A stretch of 64,000 nt of DNA from Neoceratodus forsteri (taxonomy: Eukaryota > Chordata > Ceratodontiformes > Ceratodontidae): NCBI GenBank assembly GCA_016271365.2, contig CM057456.1, forward strand, positions 163,408,501 through 163,472,500. The letters are read 5' to 3'. The notes under the pieces are model-generated. The model saw nothing but the letters and a program-made list of their open reading frames with translations. It was not told the origin of the DNA and did not search any database. Below, in pieces: positions 1 through 11,770 of this stretch. The position numbers and the translations under genes are program-made. Numbering within the stretch: position 1 is the first letter of the stretch; each line of letters starts with the position of its first letter.

Positions 1-850
1 CAGTGACTGAATTCATGAGGAGGAGTCCCAAGAACCCCATGCTGAAAATTGAGACCAAAAGTCACAAAATGGCTGTGATATCCACCTAAATTAAAATCCC
101 CATTTATGCCATTATACAGCTTACCAGCATTTCTTTGATGAGTGCAGACAAGTTCCTGGTCCATGAAGATGTTGCTGCACCAGGCTCCGGAGGTAAGTAT
201 AGGGTGAGAGGGTGTAGGGAGGTTGGATGCACGATGGTGGGTACTGGTTGGGGAGGGGCACTGGAGACAATGAGGGACCTCTTTTTCTTTAACAGGTTAA
301 AAACAAAACATCAAGGGAAGGTTTTTCCTTCACAGGTTTGTTTTGGCACAATGGGAGTGGGATCCCAGTGTGTCACCTGTTGATTTGAAAGACGACTGAG
401 CCATTGGGGATTGGGCCCCATCAACTGAAAGAAAATACGTCTGTGGGGGGATGATGATGCCGAGGGGGAGGGCACCCCCGGCATACATAAATATTACATG
501 GGGAACATTACACTGATGGGAAGTGTGCTCCCCATCAGCAAATGAACTGGGGAGGCAGCATGCCGACAGGGATTGGGCACCCCATAGGCTTTATGGGGAC
601 TGTGGCGGATGGCAACAGCCACTGCCATGTTTTTTGAAATGTTACACCAGGCAGGCACCGCCCTCCTCAATGACAGAGGTCGCCTCTCATTGCAGTGGCT
701 AATTTGATTTCAAGTTGGTGGCATGCTTGCTGAACTAGTGTCACCAGCAGTGTTCCACTGCATTGAGAAATGAGTGCCAAGCACAAGAATGCAGTGGTGG
801 CATTGGCAGCCACAGTGCCACACACCTCCAAAACCTGCTTCTCTCCTAAG
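1..850 (+). repeat. Repeat family R1, copy 1 (gene-like orientation +)
   Basis: This segment is collinear, in reverse complement, with 52,620-53,480. Shared blocks include the ggttcttggga region near 30, the sequence around the splice-like interval at 193-295, gattgggcacccc near 570, and the gccaccaact block near 715 (in reverse complement). The left edge carries one arm of the hairpins that form a trio at 53,445-54,215, so the element is probably cut by the window edge. A short reading frame begins at an ATG at 138 and runs into the donor-like gtaagt at 193. I do not recognise the family. Identity with the second copy is patchy, which suggests an old repeat. Confidence 0.65.
193..295 (+). 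other. Intron-like interval inside R1
   Basis: A donor-like gtaagt at 193 follows a purine-rich ggag, and a pyrimidine stretch leads to aacag ending at 295, giving a 103-nt interval with GT...AG ends. The homologous interval in the inverted R1 copy (minus strand, 53,328 down to 53,227) has GT...AG ends and is 102 nt. Retention of both ends and length in two diverged copies is the evidence. Splicing itself is inferred. A second acceptor-like stretch ends at about 338. Confidence 0.4.
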
Positions 851-2880
851 CTGCCACATAATGTTTCTTACATGCGCATAAGCAAACATAAAATGAATGA
901 TCAGAAAGACAGTGGTGTACACTGTATACTGTGACTGCTACATTTAACTCTTTATCACAGGAGTGATGGTTTCATCTCTGACCAGACTGATGTAATGACG
1001 CCTAAAGGGGCTTTTACAGCCACAAGCCATTGCGATCCAGTTCAAGAACTTAAGGAACTCTGTGCCTACCTGTTGCTTTCTCTGGTGCATCCACATCACT
1101 GTAGTGCACCCTTCCCTCAGGGTATGGCCAGTGTGATGTGGGTGAGTGAGCAGAACTGTCAAGATAAGCGTGTTGGTTAGGGTACTTTAATCAGGAACTG
1201 TTGCAGGAGGTTGGGAGCATCTACACCAAGCTTCCGGAAAACACCTAGAGAATATTTGCTCCCCATCTAGCCAGCAGTGTATAAAATTATTTTGCTTTTG
1301 AAGTGTTGTTCATGTCTCTAAGTCTCTAGCACAGCCAGTGTGATTTTATGACCCCAAAACGCTGCACAATACAGAGTATACTGGAGCTTCTAGATACACT
1401 GGAGGCTGAAAGCTTTCTTTTCTAAATCATGTACTCAATCTTGAACCAGGCTGGTCCATGGACTAATCTTACTGATAGTAAAAGTGAAAAAAAATCTTAG
1501 AATACAGGATTATTCATTATAGTTTGTTAGAATGTGTAACAGTTTGTAAAGAGAATGCATAATATTATACCATGTTACAGAATGACATTTGTAGTCATAC
1601 TTGCCAATAAAAGGACAGTTATCATTATGTTCCATGCCAAAAGCTTGCAGGCCATGTGCTATGAGCTGAGTGTTGTAAGGGAAATGGATGCACAGCACTG
1701 ATTAAGAAACCAGTGCTTTAAAACACCTGTTTCAACATGAAAGTACAATGTTCCCATTGGTAAACTTCCATAAAACATACAGTACAGGTAACAGGGACAA
1801 CTGCACTTGAAATCATAACTGGCCCTATGGGACCACTGTGTATCACATTCTGCTAACCTTAAGTATGGCAATGGCCCCAATTCTACATACTTCAAAATGT
1901 CAAACCAAATCTGCCACACAGACTACAAAATCCAAATGAAAATGCGTTTGCAAAGAAAGTTGCAGTGTTAGTTGCTTCCTCTCATTCTTTTCAAACACTA
2001 GGCAAACAGTATAGGGTGGCGGATTAGGCACAAGATAATTAGAAACAAGGAAACATAGCTGCTCCACCCATGGCTTTGCTTAAAGGGTTTTTAATTACAT
2101 GGGAAGGAAATATATCATGAGTGGCATTTACCCATATTGGAGAAGTCGGCAGACAAAGCACTGATATCACAGTTTGTTACGCTGCAGTTTTAAAGACAAA
2201 ACACTTTATCCAGGGCACAGGCAGTCTTGTAAACAAGATCCATCCATCCATAACAGGGGATTTCACTTGCAAGACAGTCTCATATGCATTCCATTGCTAG
2301 ATATACAATCATGGGTACCCTATAATTGAGACTCTGACTCCAAAGGGCCTGCTTTAGGCAGATTAGTAGACTAATTAGCTTTAAGCTGCCAGTAATTTTA
2401 AACAATAAATACTATATATAAAGTATCTGGCAATTCTTACATGGGGTTAATAAAAACAAGGATTGCTGTTCAAAGGATTAGCAGTTGCAATTTAGTTGCC
2501 CATGCAAATGTTAAAACACTATATCCTGATGATCAATGTTTATTCAATGTTCAAGACATCAGTTGCCAGAATAAATTCTGGGCTGGCATTACCTGCAAAA
2601 ACATTAAGTTTGAGAAATTCTAGGCAAGAATTGTTTTCAAGAAACTGATATTTAAAATTTGAAATGACAGCTAAATTGGACATGTATATGTTTTGAATAG
2701 CAGATTCTTCCTTCTCCCATAGAAAATAATAAGGATATGTATGGTTGGCCCTCGTCCCCATAGAATAAGCCATCATATATTTCCCCATATATGATGGTAG
2801 GCAATTGGTGTATTATTATGCCAGTTAGCTAATTCACTGTATTAATGTGTTCTTAACACCTTCAAGCACATTAATACCTA
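851..2880. other. Unclassified intergenic sequence
   Basis: About 2 kb with no recognisable coding similarity, RNA gene or repeat. From about 1,260 it becomes AT-rich with scattered short A and T runs. The short open frames on both strands have no motif I recognise and look like chance. Confidence 0.5.
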
Positions 2881-3884
2881 ATAACACTACATATTATGTA
2901 TGTGTTACATATATGTATATTGTGTACTGTATACTACCACTATATTAATGCATTATAGCACATTACTACCCACAACACTCCAGACCACTCCAATAAAACA
3001 TGTAACAAGCCCCATATAATACAAGTGAAAAATGTACTAATTACACATGTCAGAAGCCTCTTAATAACACATGTAACAGCCACCCTACCCTCCAAATGGT
3101 ACCCTGCAGAAACCTACCCACAGTACAGAAAAACCCACCCAACATCCTCCCTCCCAGCTCACTAACCAAACAGTCCTCAAATGTCCAGGTACAAAGCCCT
3201 CCATGCTGCTTCCATAGTAAGAGATCCTGGCAGGTCCACCAGCACTCTTACTGTGCCACACTGGTAAAAGCCACTCTAGTCATATGAAGAGTCACAGTGG
3301 CCTGCAAACCACAGCACGTGCTCCTCCTCATCCATGCCAATAGCCTGCCACCCCCATGACAACCACATACCACTCCCACCATCACCCTGCTAAAGGAAAG
3401 TCCACTAGAAGCACAGCTCCTTTTATAGGAGGCCCCTGTACTATGGAAACACTACAGGGACAAAATAACAGTCCCTTAAAACCCACTAAACTATGGAAAA
3501 CACTAACACAACCCACTACACTATGGAAAATAACTGCACTATGGTAAAATATAAGACACAGCAAAAGTGTCCCACCTACTGCACTATGCAAACAATAAAA
3601 GATGGCAAAAGTCTGGCACTCTCATGAAATAATATCATCCCAGGGCAAACAAACTCAACATTTTAAGAAAATGCACACACCACATTCTGAGCTGTCCCCA
3701 GCACAAGCCCAAATTCCTGTCAGTAGGATTTAATAAAAGACTTCCTTCCCCACACCCTGTAGCCCCAACCTCTCTCCTCCTCTCTCCCCTTAGCACCCAA
3801 TGTAGTATTACAAGTTAATAAACATAAAATCTTAGTGGTAGTGGAAGGCCTCATGGAGGGACCAGCTTGCTATTTTTAATTCAG
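2881..3884. other. Unclassified sequence with ACTATGG-motif tract
   Basis: Starts with an AT-rich tract full of TATGTA-type runs and then becomes C/A-rich. Between 3,430 and 3,600 the motif actatgg(aaa) recurs about four times at irregular spacing. The same box is the core of the foldback minisatellite at 6.6-6.95 and 11.4-11.76 kb, so this may be a decayed fragment of that family. No coding evidence. Confidence 0.3.
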
Positions 3885-3949
3885 TAAGTATGAATGAAAT
3901 AGCATCCTCCTATAGTAGTAACAGGAGGACATCATTTCATTCATACTTA
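3885..3949. repeat. 65-bp hairpin with perfect 16-bp arms
   Basis: Arms taagtatgaatgaaat (3,885-3,900) and its exact reverse complement (3,934-3,949) enclose a second stem, cctcct (3,906-3,911) with aggagg (3,923-3,928). It lies just upstream of the microsatellite. It could be the core of a small MITE or a structured RNA; nothing decides between them. Confidence 0.7.
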
Positions 3950-3956
3950 GCAGATC

Positions 3957-4008
3957 TTTCTCTCTGTCTCATTACATGTCTTCCTGTCTGTCTGTCTGTT
4001 TATATCTA

Positions 4009-4093
<85 letters not shown>

Positions 4094-4094
4094 C

Positions 4095-4132
<38 letters not shown>

Positions 4133-4165
4133 GGCTATCTATCTAGCTATCTATCCAGATATAGA
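3957..4165 (+). repeat. (TCTG/TATC)n microsatellite
   Basis: Alternating blocks of TCTG and TATC tetranucleotides. The run translates to a repetitive Leu-Ser-Ile-Tyr frame that is an artefact of the repeat. Confidence 0.95.
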
Positions 4166-5455
4166 TAAATAGATCCCACTGGAAGCATGGTTTCACAGAG
4201 GGGAGATCATGTTAAAGTAATCTCATAGATCACTTTCACTGGGCTACCAAGGAGGTAGATCAAGGGACAGCAGTGCACATGGCCTATGTGGACTTCAGTA
4301 AGGCTTTCAACACTGTGCCATACAGGAGGCTAGTTAAGAACTAAGAAGCCTGGGGATGGGGAGAAAGTGACAAGCTGGGAATCAAACTGGTTAAGGAATA
4401 GGAGACAAAGGGTGGTGCTAATTCCTAGCCACTCAGGTGATAGAAGAGTGACTAGTGGGTGCAACGGTTTGGTACTGGACCAGTCCTCTTCAGTTTCTTC
4501 AAGTGACATTGCAGAGGAGCTTGAGGGTAAGGTGTGGCTCTGTGCAGATGATACAACAATCTACAACTGGGTTGACACTCAGGAAGGGTGGAAAGAATAC
4601 AAGGGATCTGAGGAAACTAGAAATGGTCTTTGGGGTGGCAGCTGGGTTTCAAGGAGAAAAAAAGTGCAGGGTTATACCATTTAGGGCTGCAGAACCCAGG
4701 GGCTGTGTATGAGATGGAAGAGTGGAGCTTAAAGTCACCAAGCAAGAAAGAGATCTGGGGATCATCATTTCTGATGACCTCAAGATAGCTGGCAGTGTGA
4801 CAAAGCAGGGGAAGAGGCTAACAGGATGCTGGGGTGCATTGGGAGAGGATTTCTAGCATGAGGAGGGAGGTGGTGCTGCAGCGTATCACTCACTGGTGAC
4901 ATCTGATGCACTGTGTCTAGGTCAGGAGGCTTTACCTCTACAAGGACATTGAAATGGTGGTGGCGGTACAGAGGAGGGCAACCAAAATCGTGGAAAGGTT
5001 GCACAAGAAGCCATACAAAGAAAGGCTGCAGGAACTCAACATGTACTCCCTGGAAGAGAAGAATGTGAGAGGGACAAGATTGAAACCTGCAAGTACCTCA
5101 CAGGAATGAACAAGATGCCAGTGGAGGGTATATTTCAGAAAAAGAAGGCACTAGAAAAAGGCATGCAATGAAACTAAGAGGGGAAGTTTACTAAAGATGT
5201 ACAGAAATACTTCTTCATGGAAAGGGTGGTGGATGACTGGAACAGCCTCCCAGATGAGATAGTGGGGCAAAGGCTGTGGGAAGTTGCAAGCATGCATGGG
5301 TTAGGCACAGGGCATATTAGGCAGAGTAATGGGGGAAAACAGTGACACCTATGACCAACTACAGCCAGTGGTGATGGAATAGCAGGGACATTGGGCAGAC
5401 TCAGTGGGCCTAAAGGTCCTTTTCTGCTGACAAAATCTGTTTTTATGTTTCTTGG
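4166..5455 (+). mobile_element. CR1-family LINE, 3' portion (decayed)
   Basis: A 5'-truncated CR1-like retroelement. It opens in the reverse transcriptase: near 4,290 a decayed YVDFSKAFNTVP segment is readable, and around 4,550 ADDTTIYN corresponds to the catalytic FADD motif. The thumb/C-terminal part follows, including the NMYSLEE block near 5,040 and a degenerate FF.ERVVDDWN block near 5,210. The element ends with the family 3' block ggcctaaaggtccttttctg at 5,407-5,426 and a short T-rich tail. Many frameshifts and stops make it inactive. The 5' edge directly abuts the microsatellite, so the true junction is uncertain. Its order of motifs matches CR1-1 at 9.8-11.09 kb. Confidence 0.85.
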
Positions 5456-5873
5456 TAGATAGTAGTGTTAAGTTTGTGTTTGGGTCAAAACCCTGTCACA
5501 TAAAATCCTTTAGTCAAAGTCTATTTTCAAAGAATTCAGAGTCAGGTATACATACAATACAATACATACATACAGGAGTTGTGCATAAGAATAAAGTGTA
5601 ATTATGGGATTAGGATACAGGCTTTCAGTATACCTTTTCCAAAAGAATAGATAAAGCAGTTTTGGCAGTATTAAGCATGTGTACTATGTAAAAATGTCAT
5701 TTTTGTACACAGACAATGCAAGATACACCCATCTGAACCTGAAATTTTCAGATTTGTTAGATATTGTGTCTGTCAATAAGATCTTTCAGTGGTTAGGTGA
5801 TGAAAAAAGGCCAAATTCAAAATCGCTAACATTTCTTAGTTACTGAGCAGATGCATGCAGAAATAGAAAAAAG

Positions 5874-5921
<48 letters not shown>

Positions 5922-6150
5922 GGAAGCACATTAGTTCTAACTTTCTGTGAAGCAGGAGTTGAGTCCAAACTTTCTTTGCACAAAGCAGGAGATGAGATAT
6001 AACTTTCTTTCTGTTTGGTTTGTATCTTTTATTATAGTACAAAATGAACACCATTTATTTTAGGTTGTCTTCTTAACCATTGTTTGTTTCTTCTTTAACC
6101 CTTTTGCCATGTAGGATTTAAAAAATGTTTGCAATGATTTTCAGGTTTTA
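5456..6150. other. Unclassified AT-rich spacer
   Basis: Nothing recognisable apart from the dinucleotide run at 5,876-5,918 and an imperfect repeat of an aagcaggag phrase near 5,950 and 5,985. Confidence 0.5.
5876..5918. repeat. (AT)n microsatellite
   Basis: An uninterrupted 43-bp alternating AT tract. Confidence 0.98.
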
Positions 6151-6241
6151 AACATTTTGGGAGGCATATTCAGAGTCAGACGGATGCTCTGTGCAAATGG
6201 ACACGCTGCACAAAAAAAGCAGGCTGGCCAGCTCAGATGGG

Positions 6242-6293
6242 ATATTCAAACAGAATGTGCGATCAGAACAGATCCGCATTCTGTTTGAATATC
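6242..6293. repeat. Hairpin within FB-1 left arm
   Basis: Arms atattcaaacagaatg and its exact reverse complement flank a ~20-bp loop. The arm repeats the atattca core seen at the element end, so this could be an extra copy of a terminal motif. Confidence 0.75.
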
Positions 6294-6593
6294 AGACCCT
6301 GAATAGGCAGCATATAGCATGCTGCCACCATGTTTTGGTACAGTACATCCAGGGTTCGAGGCTGAAGACTGCCAATGGAGAATATGTGGTGCATACCTGG
6401 ATGTGCCATTTCCCCAAGGTGCTATTCAGCCAAAATATGCTAATGAGCTTATTGGGCATGCATGGCACAAACGGGTCCATGCCTGCCCATTATGGACTCA
6501 TTAGCATGCCTGCACCAGTGGAATGTGCCAGGCCAGCCCCTTCCAGCAATGATCCACGTGAAAAAAATAAATTTATCTTCCTCCCCATCCATT

Positions 6594-6945
6594 CCATAGT
6601 GCAGTGAACCCCATACTAGCCCTAATCCCTGATGAAATGCAGTAAAACATTCACCCCGTTCCATAGTGTAGTGTCCCATCCCTGCCCCGATTGCCCACCT
6701 GAGAATATATGCAATACTTTCCATAGTGTAGTGTCCCACTCCAGTCTCTGATCACCCACCTGATAATAGAAAACATACTTTCCATAGCGTAGTGTCCCAC
6801 CCCAGTCCCGACTGCCACCCAGAATATATACAATACTTTCCATAGTGTAGTGTCTCACTGCAGTCCCTGATTGCCCACCTGATCATATAAAACATACTTT
6901 CCATAGTGTAGAGTTCCATCCCAGTCCCAGATTGCCCACTCTATA
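6594..6945 (-). repeat. ~60-bp minisatellite, FB-1 left arm
   Basis: About six units with box ccatagtgtagtgtccc starting near 6,594, 6,661, 6,721, 6,782, 6,840 and 6,901. Spacers share a 'cagtccc...attgcccacctga' layout. The long minus-strand frames across it reflect the repeat period, not a protein. Confidence 0.9.
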
Positions 6946-7088
6946 GTATAGTATTTATTGGTTTCTTGGTTTCTTTTTTTTTTTTTAAAAATTATCTGAT
7001 GATCAGTGGCAGGATTTTTAGGACAGTAAATTAATAAAAGGGAACTAGGAGAGCTTCAGTAGCAGACAAGTAGTGGAATTGCAGTATA

Positions 7089-7965
7089 ATGTGGGGAGTG
7101 GTGCAATGCAGTGGCTGTGGGGCAGCCATATTCAGGCAGACCTTCTGGACACTGAGGTGCTGCCCTATCTGCATGCATCTCTCTGGACTGCAGGATGAGG
7201 TAGCCAGACTCAGAGCGGAAGTAAACTGGGTCAGGAGTACCATCCCCTATCCAGGGACCACCCAGTCCAATGCAACTGCCTCAAAGAATACCGAGAACGC
7301 AGGAGCACTTGGATGACAGTGGGCTCAGGGAGGGTTAGAGCGGTCAGGCAGAGGCACATCCCAGATCCTAGTCCACTCAAGAACTCATATGCCACACTGG
7401 CAAATGAGGACAACCAAATAAGTACCCAGAGAAGTGGAAGGAAAGGATGTGGAGGTTAGCCAAGGAGGTGACCCCAGCGGGAAAGCAGTGGACCCCAGAG
7501 GAGGAGGGAGATCCTGGTGGGGACTCCATCATAAGAGGATCAACTAGGAACACAGGGAGGGGAGGACAGGGAGGTGAGGTGCCTACCAGGTGCCAGCATG
7601 GAGGGATGGAAGGAAGATCCTGGGGATCACTGGGAAGGCAAGGCGGGAGGGTGAGCTGGATGTCATTATCCACCTAGGTACTAATGACCTGGCAAATGGG
7701 GAGCCAAAGGAAGTTCAGGAAGAGCTTAGAAAACTGGGGAGGGTCTCAAGCAAGTAGCTACTTCTGTCACTTTCTCAAAGTACTACCTGTGAGAGGCAAG
7801 GGAAACACAGGAGTGCATGCCAAGAACTTTAACTCATGGTTGAAGAACTGGTGCTGTGAGGAAGGTTTGGATTCATTGGTGACTGGGGACCACCTGGAGG
7901 ATGGAGGTTTGTTCAAGCCTGATGGCCTGCATCCATCCTGGAGGGAATCAAGCACTCAATGATAA
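7089..7965 (+). pseudogene. CR1-1 ORF1: zinc-finger and SGNH-esterase protein, broken
   Basis: The CR1 ORF1 protein is an RNA-binding/esterase-type accessory protein of the element. The beginning is readable from an ATG at 7,089: a C-x2-C pair (QCSGCG), then RCCPIC, then a heptad-like leucine-rich stretch (LQDEVARLRAEV). After frameshifts, GGDSIIRGS near 7,520 fits the SGNH block I with the catalytic serine. LDVIIHLGTNDLANG near 7,660 fits the block containing GTND. LFKPDGLHPS near 7,912 fits the block V DxxH pair. Finger-plus-esterase ORF1 proteins are known in CR1-like elements, and the order here agrees. At least two frame changes break it. A degraded homologue lies in CR1-A at 56,430-57,290. 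Confidence 0.8.
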
Positions 7966-8223
7966 GTTTAAATGCTACATTGACAAGCATTTAAACTAGC
8001 AAAGAGGGTAGGCAGGCCAGCAAGGAGGGTACCTACTTGCTCACCCCACAGCTAGCAGTGTAACCAGTGAACCAGAGGGGTGGCTATCTCTGCAAAGCAG
8101 TGTGCAAAGATGGAGATTAGTGCCCAAGAGGTGGATAAGCAGAAAGGGGCAAAATTCAGCAGAGGGCAGACAGCAAGGAGAACCAGGGATAAATGACAAT
8201 CAAGGAAGGGCTGGAGCAGAACA

Positions 8224-10990
8224 GTGAAACAGTCTAGGGAGTTCAAATCATGGAAAGCCATGTGTGCAAATGCCAGGAGCCTTAGCAACAAGATGGAAGA
8301 TCTGGAGGCTGTCATGGTGCAGTCAGACCTGGACATTGTGGCCATCACTGAAACCTGGTGTAATGATAACCACGACTGGGAGATGGCCATACCTGGCTAC
8401 AACATATTCAGAAGAGACAGAGCAGGCAGGAAGGGAGGAGGAGTGGCACTCTATGTGAAAAATGACATAAGGGCCACAGAGATCCAGGAGGAACAAAATG
8501 GGGAGAGATACTGTGGGTTAAGCTGGAAAGGAAAATGGGGACAGCCATCTGCACAGATGTGGTCTATAGACCACCAGCCCAGGAGGAAGAAACAAATAGG
8601 GAGCTGATGCTAGCCATCCAAGGATGGCAGACAAGAGTGAGTAGTACTGGTTGGAGACTTTAATATTCCAGACTTGGACTGGAGCACCCAGCAGCAGCAT
8701 CAACTAGAAGCAGATTTATCCTGGACTCCTTCAGGGTGCCTTCCTCAAGCAACTGGACATGGAACCAACTCAGCAGAAGGCAATACTGGACCTTGTGCTC
8801 ACAAACAGGGACAGTGTGATGGGGGTAACAGTGGGGAGAACCTGGGAAACAGTGACCACCAGTCATTGTGGTTTGAAATCACAGAAGAGCAGAACCAAAC
8901 CACACAAAAACACGTATCCTGGATTTTAGGGGGCAGACTTTGGGAAAATGGGGAGATACTAAAAGAGGCATTAAGGGAATGGGACAGGAATCAGGGGTTG
9001 AGGAACAGTGGGCAGTATTTAAAATGGGGATTACAAGAACAACAGAATTATGTATTAAGCAGGTTAGCAAGAGGAAAGGAAGAGGAGACCATTATGGTTT
9101 CCAAAGAGGTAGCAAAGAAAGTAAAAGCCAAAAGATTGCATTCAGGCAATACAAAAGACACAGGCAGAAGGGATAGGGAGAAGTACAAGGATAAGCAAAG
9201 GGAGGCAGGAGGTCAGTAAGGGAAGCCAAAGCTCAGACAGAAGAACACATTGCAAAATCAGTGGGTAGAGGGACAAAACCTTTTACAGGTACATAAGTGA
9301 AAAAAGAAAGACAAGGGAGGATAGTAAGACTGAAGGGGAGGATGGGGCGTGGAGGATGACAACAGTAAAGCTGACATATTGAACAGGTATTTCTGCTCAG
9401 TCTTTACTGAGGAAGAGGAGGGTAATGGGTCTGGAGGAGTACAAGGGGTGAGAATGGTGCAGAAATGGACACAAGTCCCTTTACACGAGAAAGGGTCCTG
9501 AAGGAACTGGAAGTACTAAGAGTCGATAAAGCAATGGGGCCAGATGGGGTGCACCCAGGGTCCTTAAAGAACTAAGAGGTGGTGGCTGAACCTCTGGCTA
9601 TCCTGTTTAGCCGATCACTGGAAACAGGGAGGTACCCAAAGACTGGAGGGACAGCAGATGTAGTCCCTTATACAAAAGTGGGAACAAAGCGGAAGCAGGG
9701 AACTACAGACCAGTCAGTCTCACCTCAGTAGTGGGGAAGATCATGGAAGCACTACTGAAGGAGAGATTGGTGGAACATCTGGTTGTCAATGGACTATAGG
9801 ACCCAAGGCAGCATGGTTTCACCAGGGAGGTCATGTCAGACCAACCTCATTGAATTTTTGACTGGGTGACTAGGGAGGTGGATAGGGGAGGGCAGTGGAC
9901 ATGGCCTATCTGGACTTCAGCAAGGCCTTTGACACTGTGCCACATAGAAGACTATTACACAAACTGGGGAATATGGGTGTGGGCAGGACAGTAGTGTGGT
10001 GGGTGGGTAACTGGCTGGGTGGCAGGACACAGAGGGTGGTGGTAAATGGCTGGCACTCCACAGAGGAAGAGTGACCAGTGGGGTACCTCAGGGATCAGTG
10101 CTGGGACCGGTCCTATTCAACATCTTCATCAGTGACATGGCGCAGGACCTAGAAGGCAGAATTTCACTGTTCGCTGATGACACAAAGCTCTGTAACAGAG
10201 TAGACACACCAGAGGTGTAGACAGAATGAGAAGCGACCTGCAGAAACTTGAAGAATGGTCAGGGTTTGGCAGTTGAAATTCAATGCAAAGAAATGCAAGA
10301 TAATGCATATGGGGCACAAAACCCTGGCACAATATATCAGTTGGGAGGTGAGGATATAGCATGCACCAAGCAGGAAAGGAATCTTGGGGTTATCATCTCT
10401 GATGACCTCAAGGTAGGAAACAGTGTGACAAGGCAGCAGGTAAAGCAAATAGGATGTTGGGATGTATAGGCAGGGGCATCACCAGCAGGAAAGGGAGGTC
10501 ATAATTCCGCTATACAAGACACTAGTGAGGCCCCACCTGGAGTACAGTGTACAGTTCTGGAGACCATACCTACGTAAGGACATAGACAGGGTAGAGAAGG
10601 TTCAGAGGAGGGCAACAAAGATGGTGCATGGATTGCATCACAAGTCCTATGAAGACAGGTTGAAGGAACTGAACATGTACTCCCTGGAGGAGAGGAGGAG
10701 AGAAGGAGAGAGGGGATATGATAGAGACATACAAGTATTTTACAGGAGGAACAGGGTGCAGGAAAACACTATTTTTAAGCGAAAAAGATGTTCCAGGACT
10801 AGAGGGCATGGGATGAAGTTGGAGGAGGATGATTCAGAGGAAACATGAGAAAGAATTTCTTCACAGAACGGGTGGTGGACAAGTGGAACACCCTGCCAGA
10901 GGAAGTGGTGGGGGCTGAAACAATCACGGATTTAAGAATGCATGGGATAGACATAAAGGAATTCTGGAGGTCAGGGGTAAGGGGCAACAG
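8224..10990 (+). pseudogene. CR1-1 ORF2: APE-type endonuclease and reverse transcriptase, broken
   Basis: This is the replication polyprotein of the LINE: it nicks the target and reverse-transcribes the RNA in the nucleus. The endonuclease begins with CANARSLSNKMEDLEAVM (8,260-8,320), DIVAITETW (8,333-8,360) and GGGVALYVK (8,440-8,460). A linker has the DLVLTNRDS and SDHHS-like region around 8,790-8,870. RT motifs follow: DKAMGPDGVHP (~9,525), NYRPVSLTSVVGK (~9,700), YLDFSKAFDTVPH (9,905-9,946), [16 protein letters not shown] (10,081-10,130) and the catalytic FADDTKL (10,170-10,190). The C-terminal block has [13 protein letters not shown] (10,525-10,560), RATKMVHGL and RKNFFTERVVDKWNTLP (10,848-10,900). 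Several frameshifts and stops interrupt it, so the element cannot move by itself. Confidence 0.88.
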
Positions 10991-11389
10991 ACTTCTAGGA
11001 AAACAAACTGAACTTACAAGCTCAAATGGGCAGACTGGTGGGACATAGGCCCTTATCTGCCGACACTGTCTATGTATCTATGTATCTATGAGGTAATACA
11101 TTTTTCTGTAGTGTAGTGGTCCCCCCCACCCTGCTCTGATCTCCGAACCATGCAACAGAGAAAACCCTGGCAGTCTAGTGACCACCCCACCCAGTAACAG
11201 TCCGACCACCCTGCTCCCCAAGCCCGACCCACAGCTGGTGACCAGGACAGCCCACCACACCACCACAGTTGCCACCACCGAGCTCCCAATGACTACACAG
11301 TACTGTATAACGACGGCCCATTGACAGTGATTCAGATATAGACTGCCAGGGTTTTCTCTGTTGCACAGTTTGGGATCGAGGTGGTGGGT

Positions 11390-11770
11390 GGGATCACTAC
11401 ACTATTAAAAAATGTGTTTGTCATGGAGATCAGGGATCAGGGAGGCCACTACACTATGGAAACATATGTTTATACTATCAGGTGGGCAATTGGGGACTGG
11501 GGTGGGATACTACACTATGAAATTATGTTTTATATTATTGGGTGGCGACCAAGGCTAGGGTGGGACACTATACTATGGAAAGTATGTTTATATATTATCG
11601 AGTGGGTGAACAGGGACTGGGGTGGGAGACTACATGATGGAAAGCATATTAGATATTCTCTGGTGGGTGATTGGGGACAGGGTAAGACTCTACACTATGG
11701 AACCAGGGTGACGTTTATTGTATTTCATCAGGGATCAGGGCTGGGAGAGGGGTTCACTACACTATGGCAA
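11390..11770 (+). repeat. ~60-bp minisatellite, FB-1 right arm
   Basis: About seven units carrying a cactacactatgga box near 11,393, 11,450, 11,510, 11,568, 11,630, 11,690 and 11,757. It is the reverse complement of the left-arm array at 6,594-6,945, which makes the two arms able to pair. Confidence 0.9.

Larger units (their letters stand above)
6990..11092 (+). mobile_element. CR1-1: nearly full-length CR1-like LINE
   Basis: A ~4.1 kb non-LTR retrotransposon of the CR1 group, with ORF1 remnant at 7,089-7,965, ORF2 remnant at 8,224-10,990 and a 3' end with cccttatctgccgacactg (11,050-11,068) plus three tctatgta-type repeats. It sits inside FB-1: minisatellite sequence stops near 6,945 and resumes at about 11,092. 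I could not find a clear target duplication, which is common for CR1. The left edge is uncertain because a T-run and AT-rich sequence at 6,945-7,085 may be 5' UTR. Both ORFs are broken, so it is inactive. Confidence 0.9.

Noticed and set aside
3890..4168. Open frame across the microsatellite encoding repeated Leu-Ser-Ile-Tyr
   Set aside because: It is a direct translation of TATC/TCTG repeats; the similar frame at 23,819-24,157 has the same cause.
6449..6858. Overlapping minus-strand frames with repeated GTLHYGK-like units
   Set aside because: They follow the ~60-bp minisatellite period of FB-1 and have no start, family or composition evidence for a protein.
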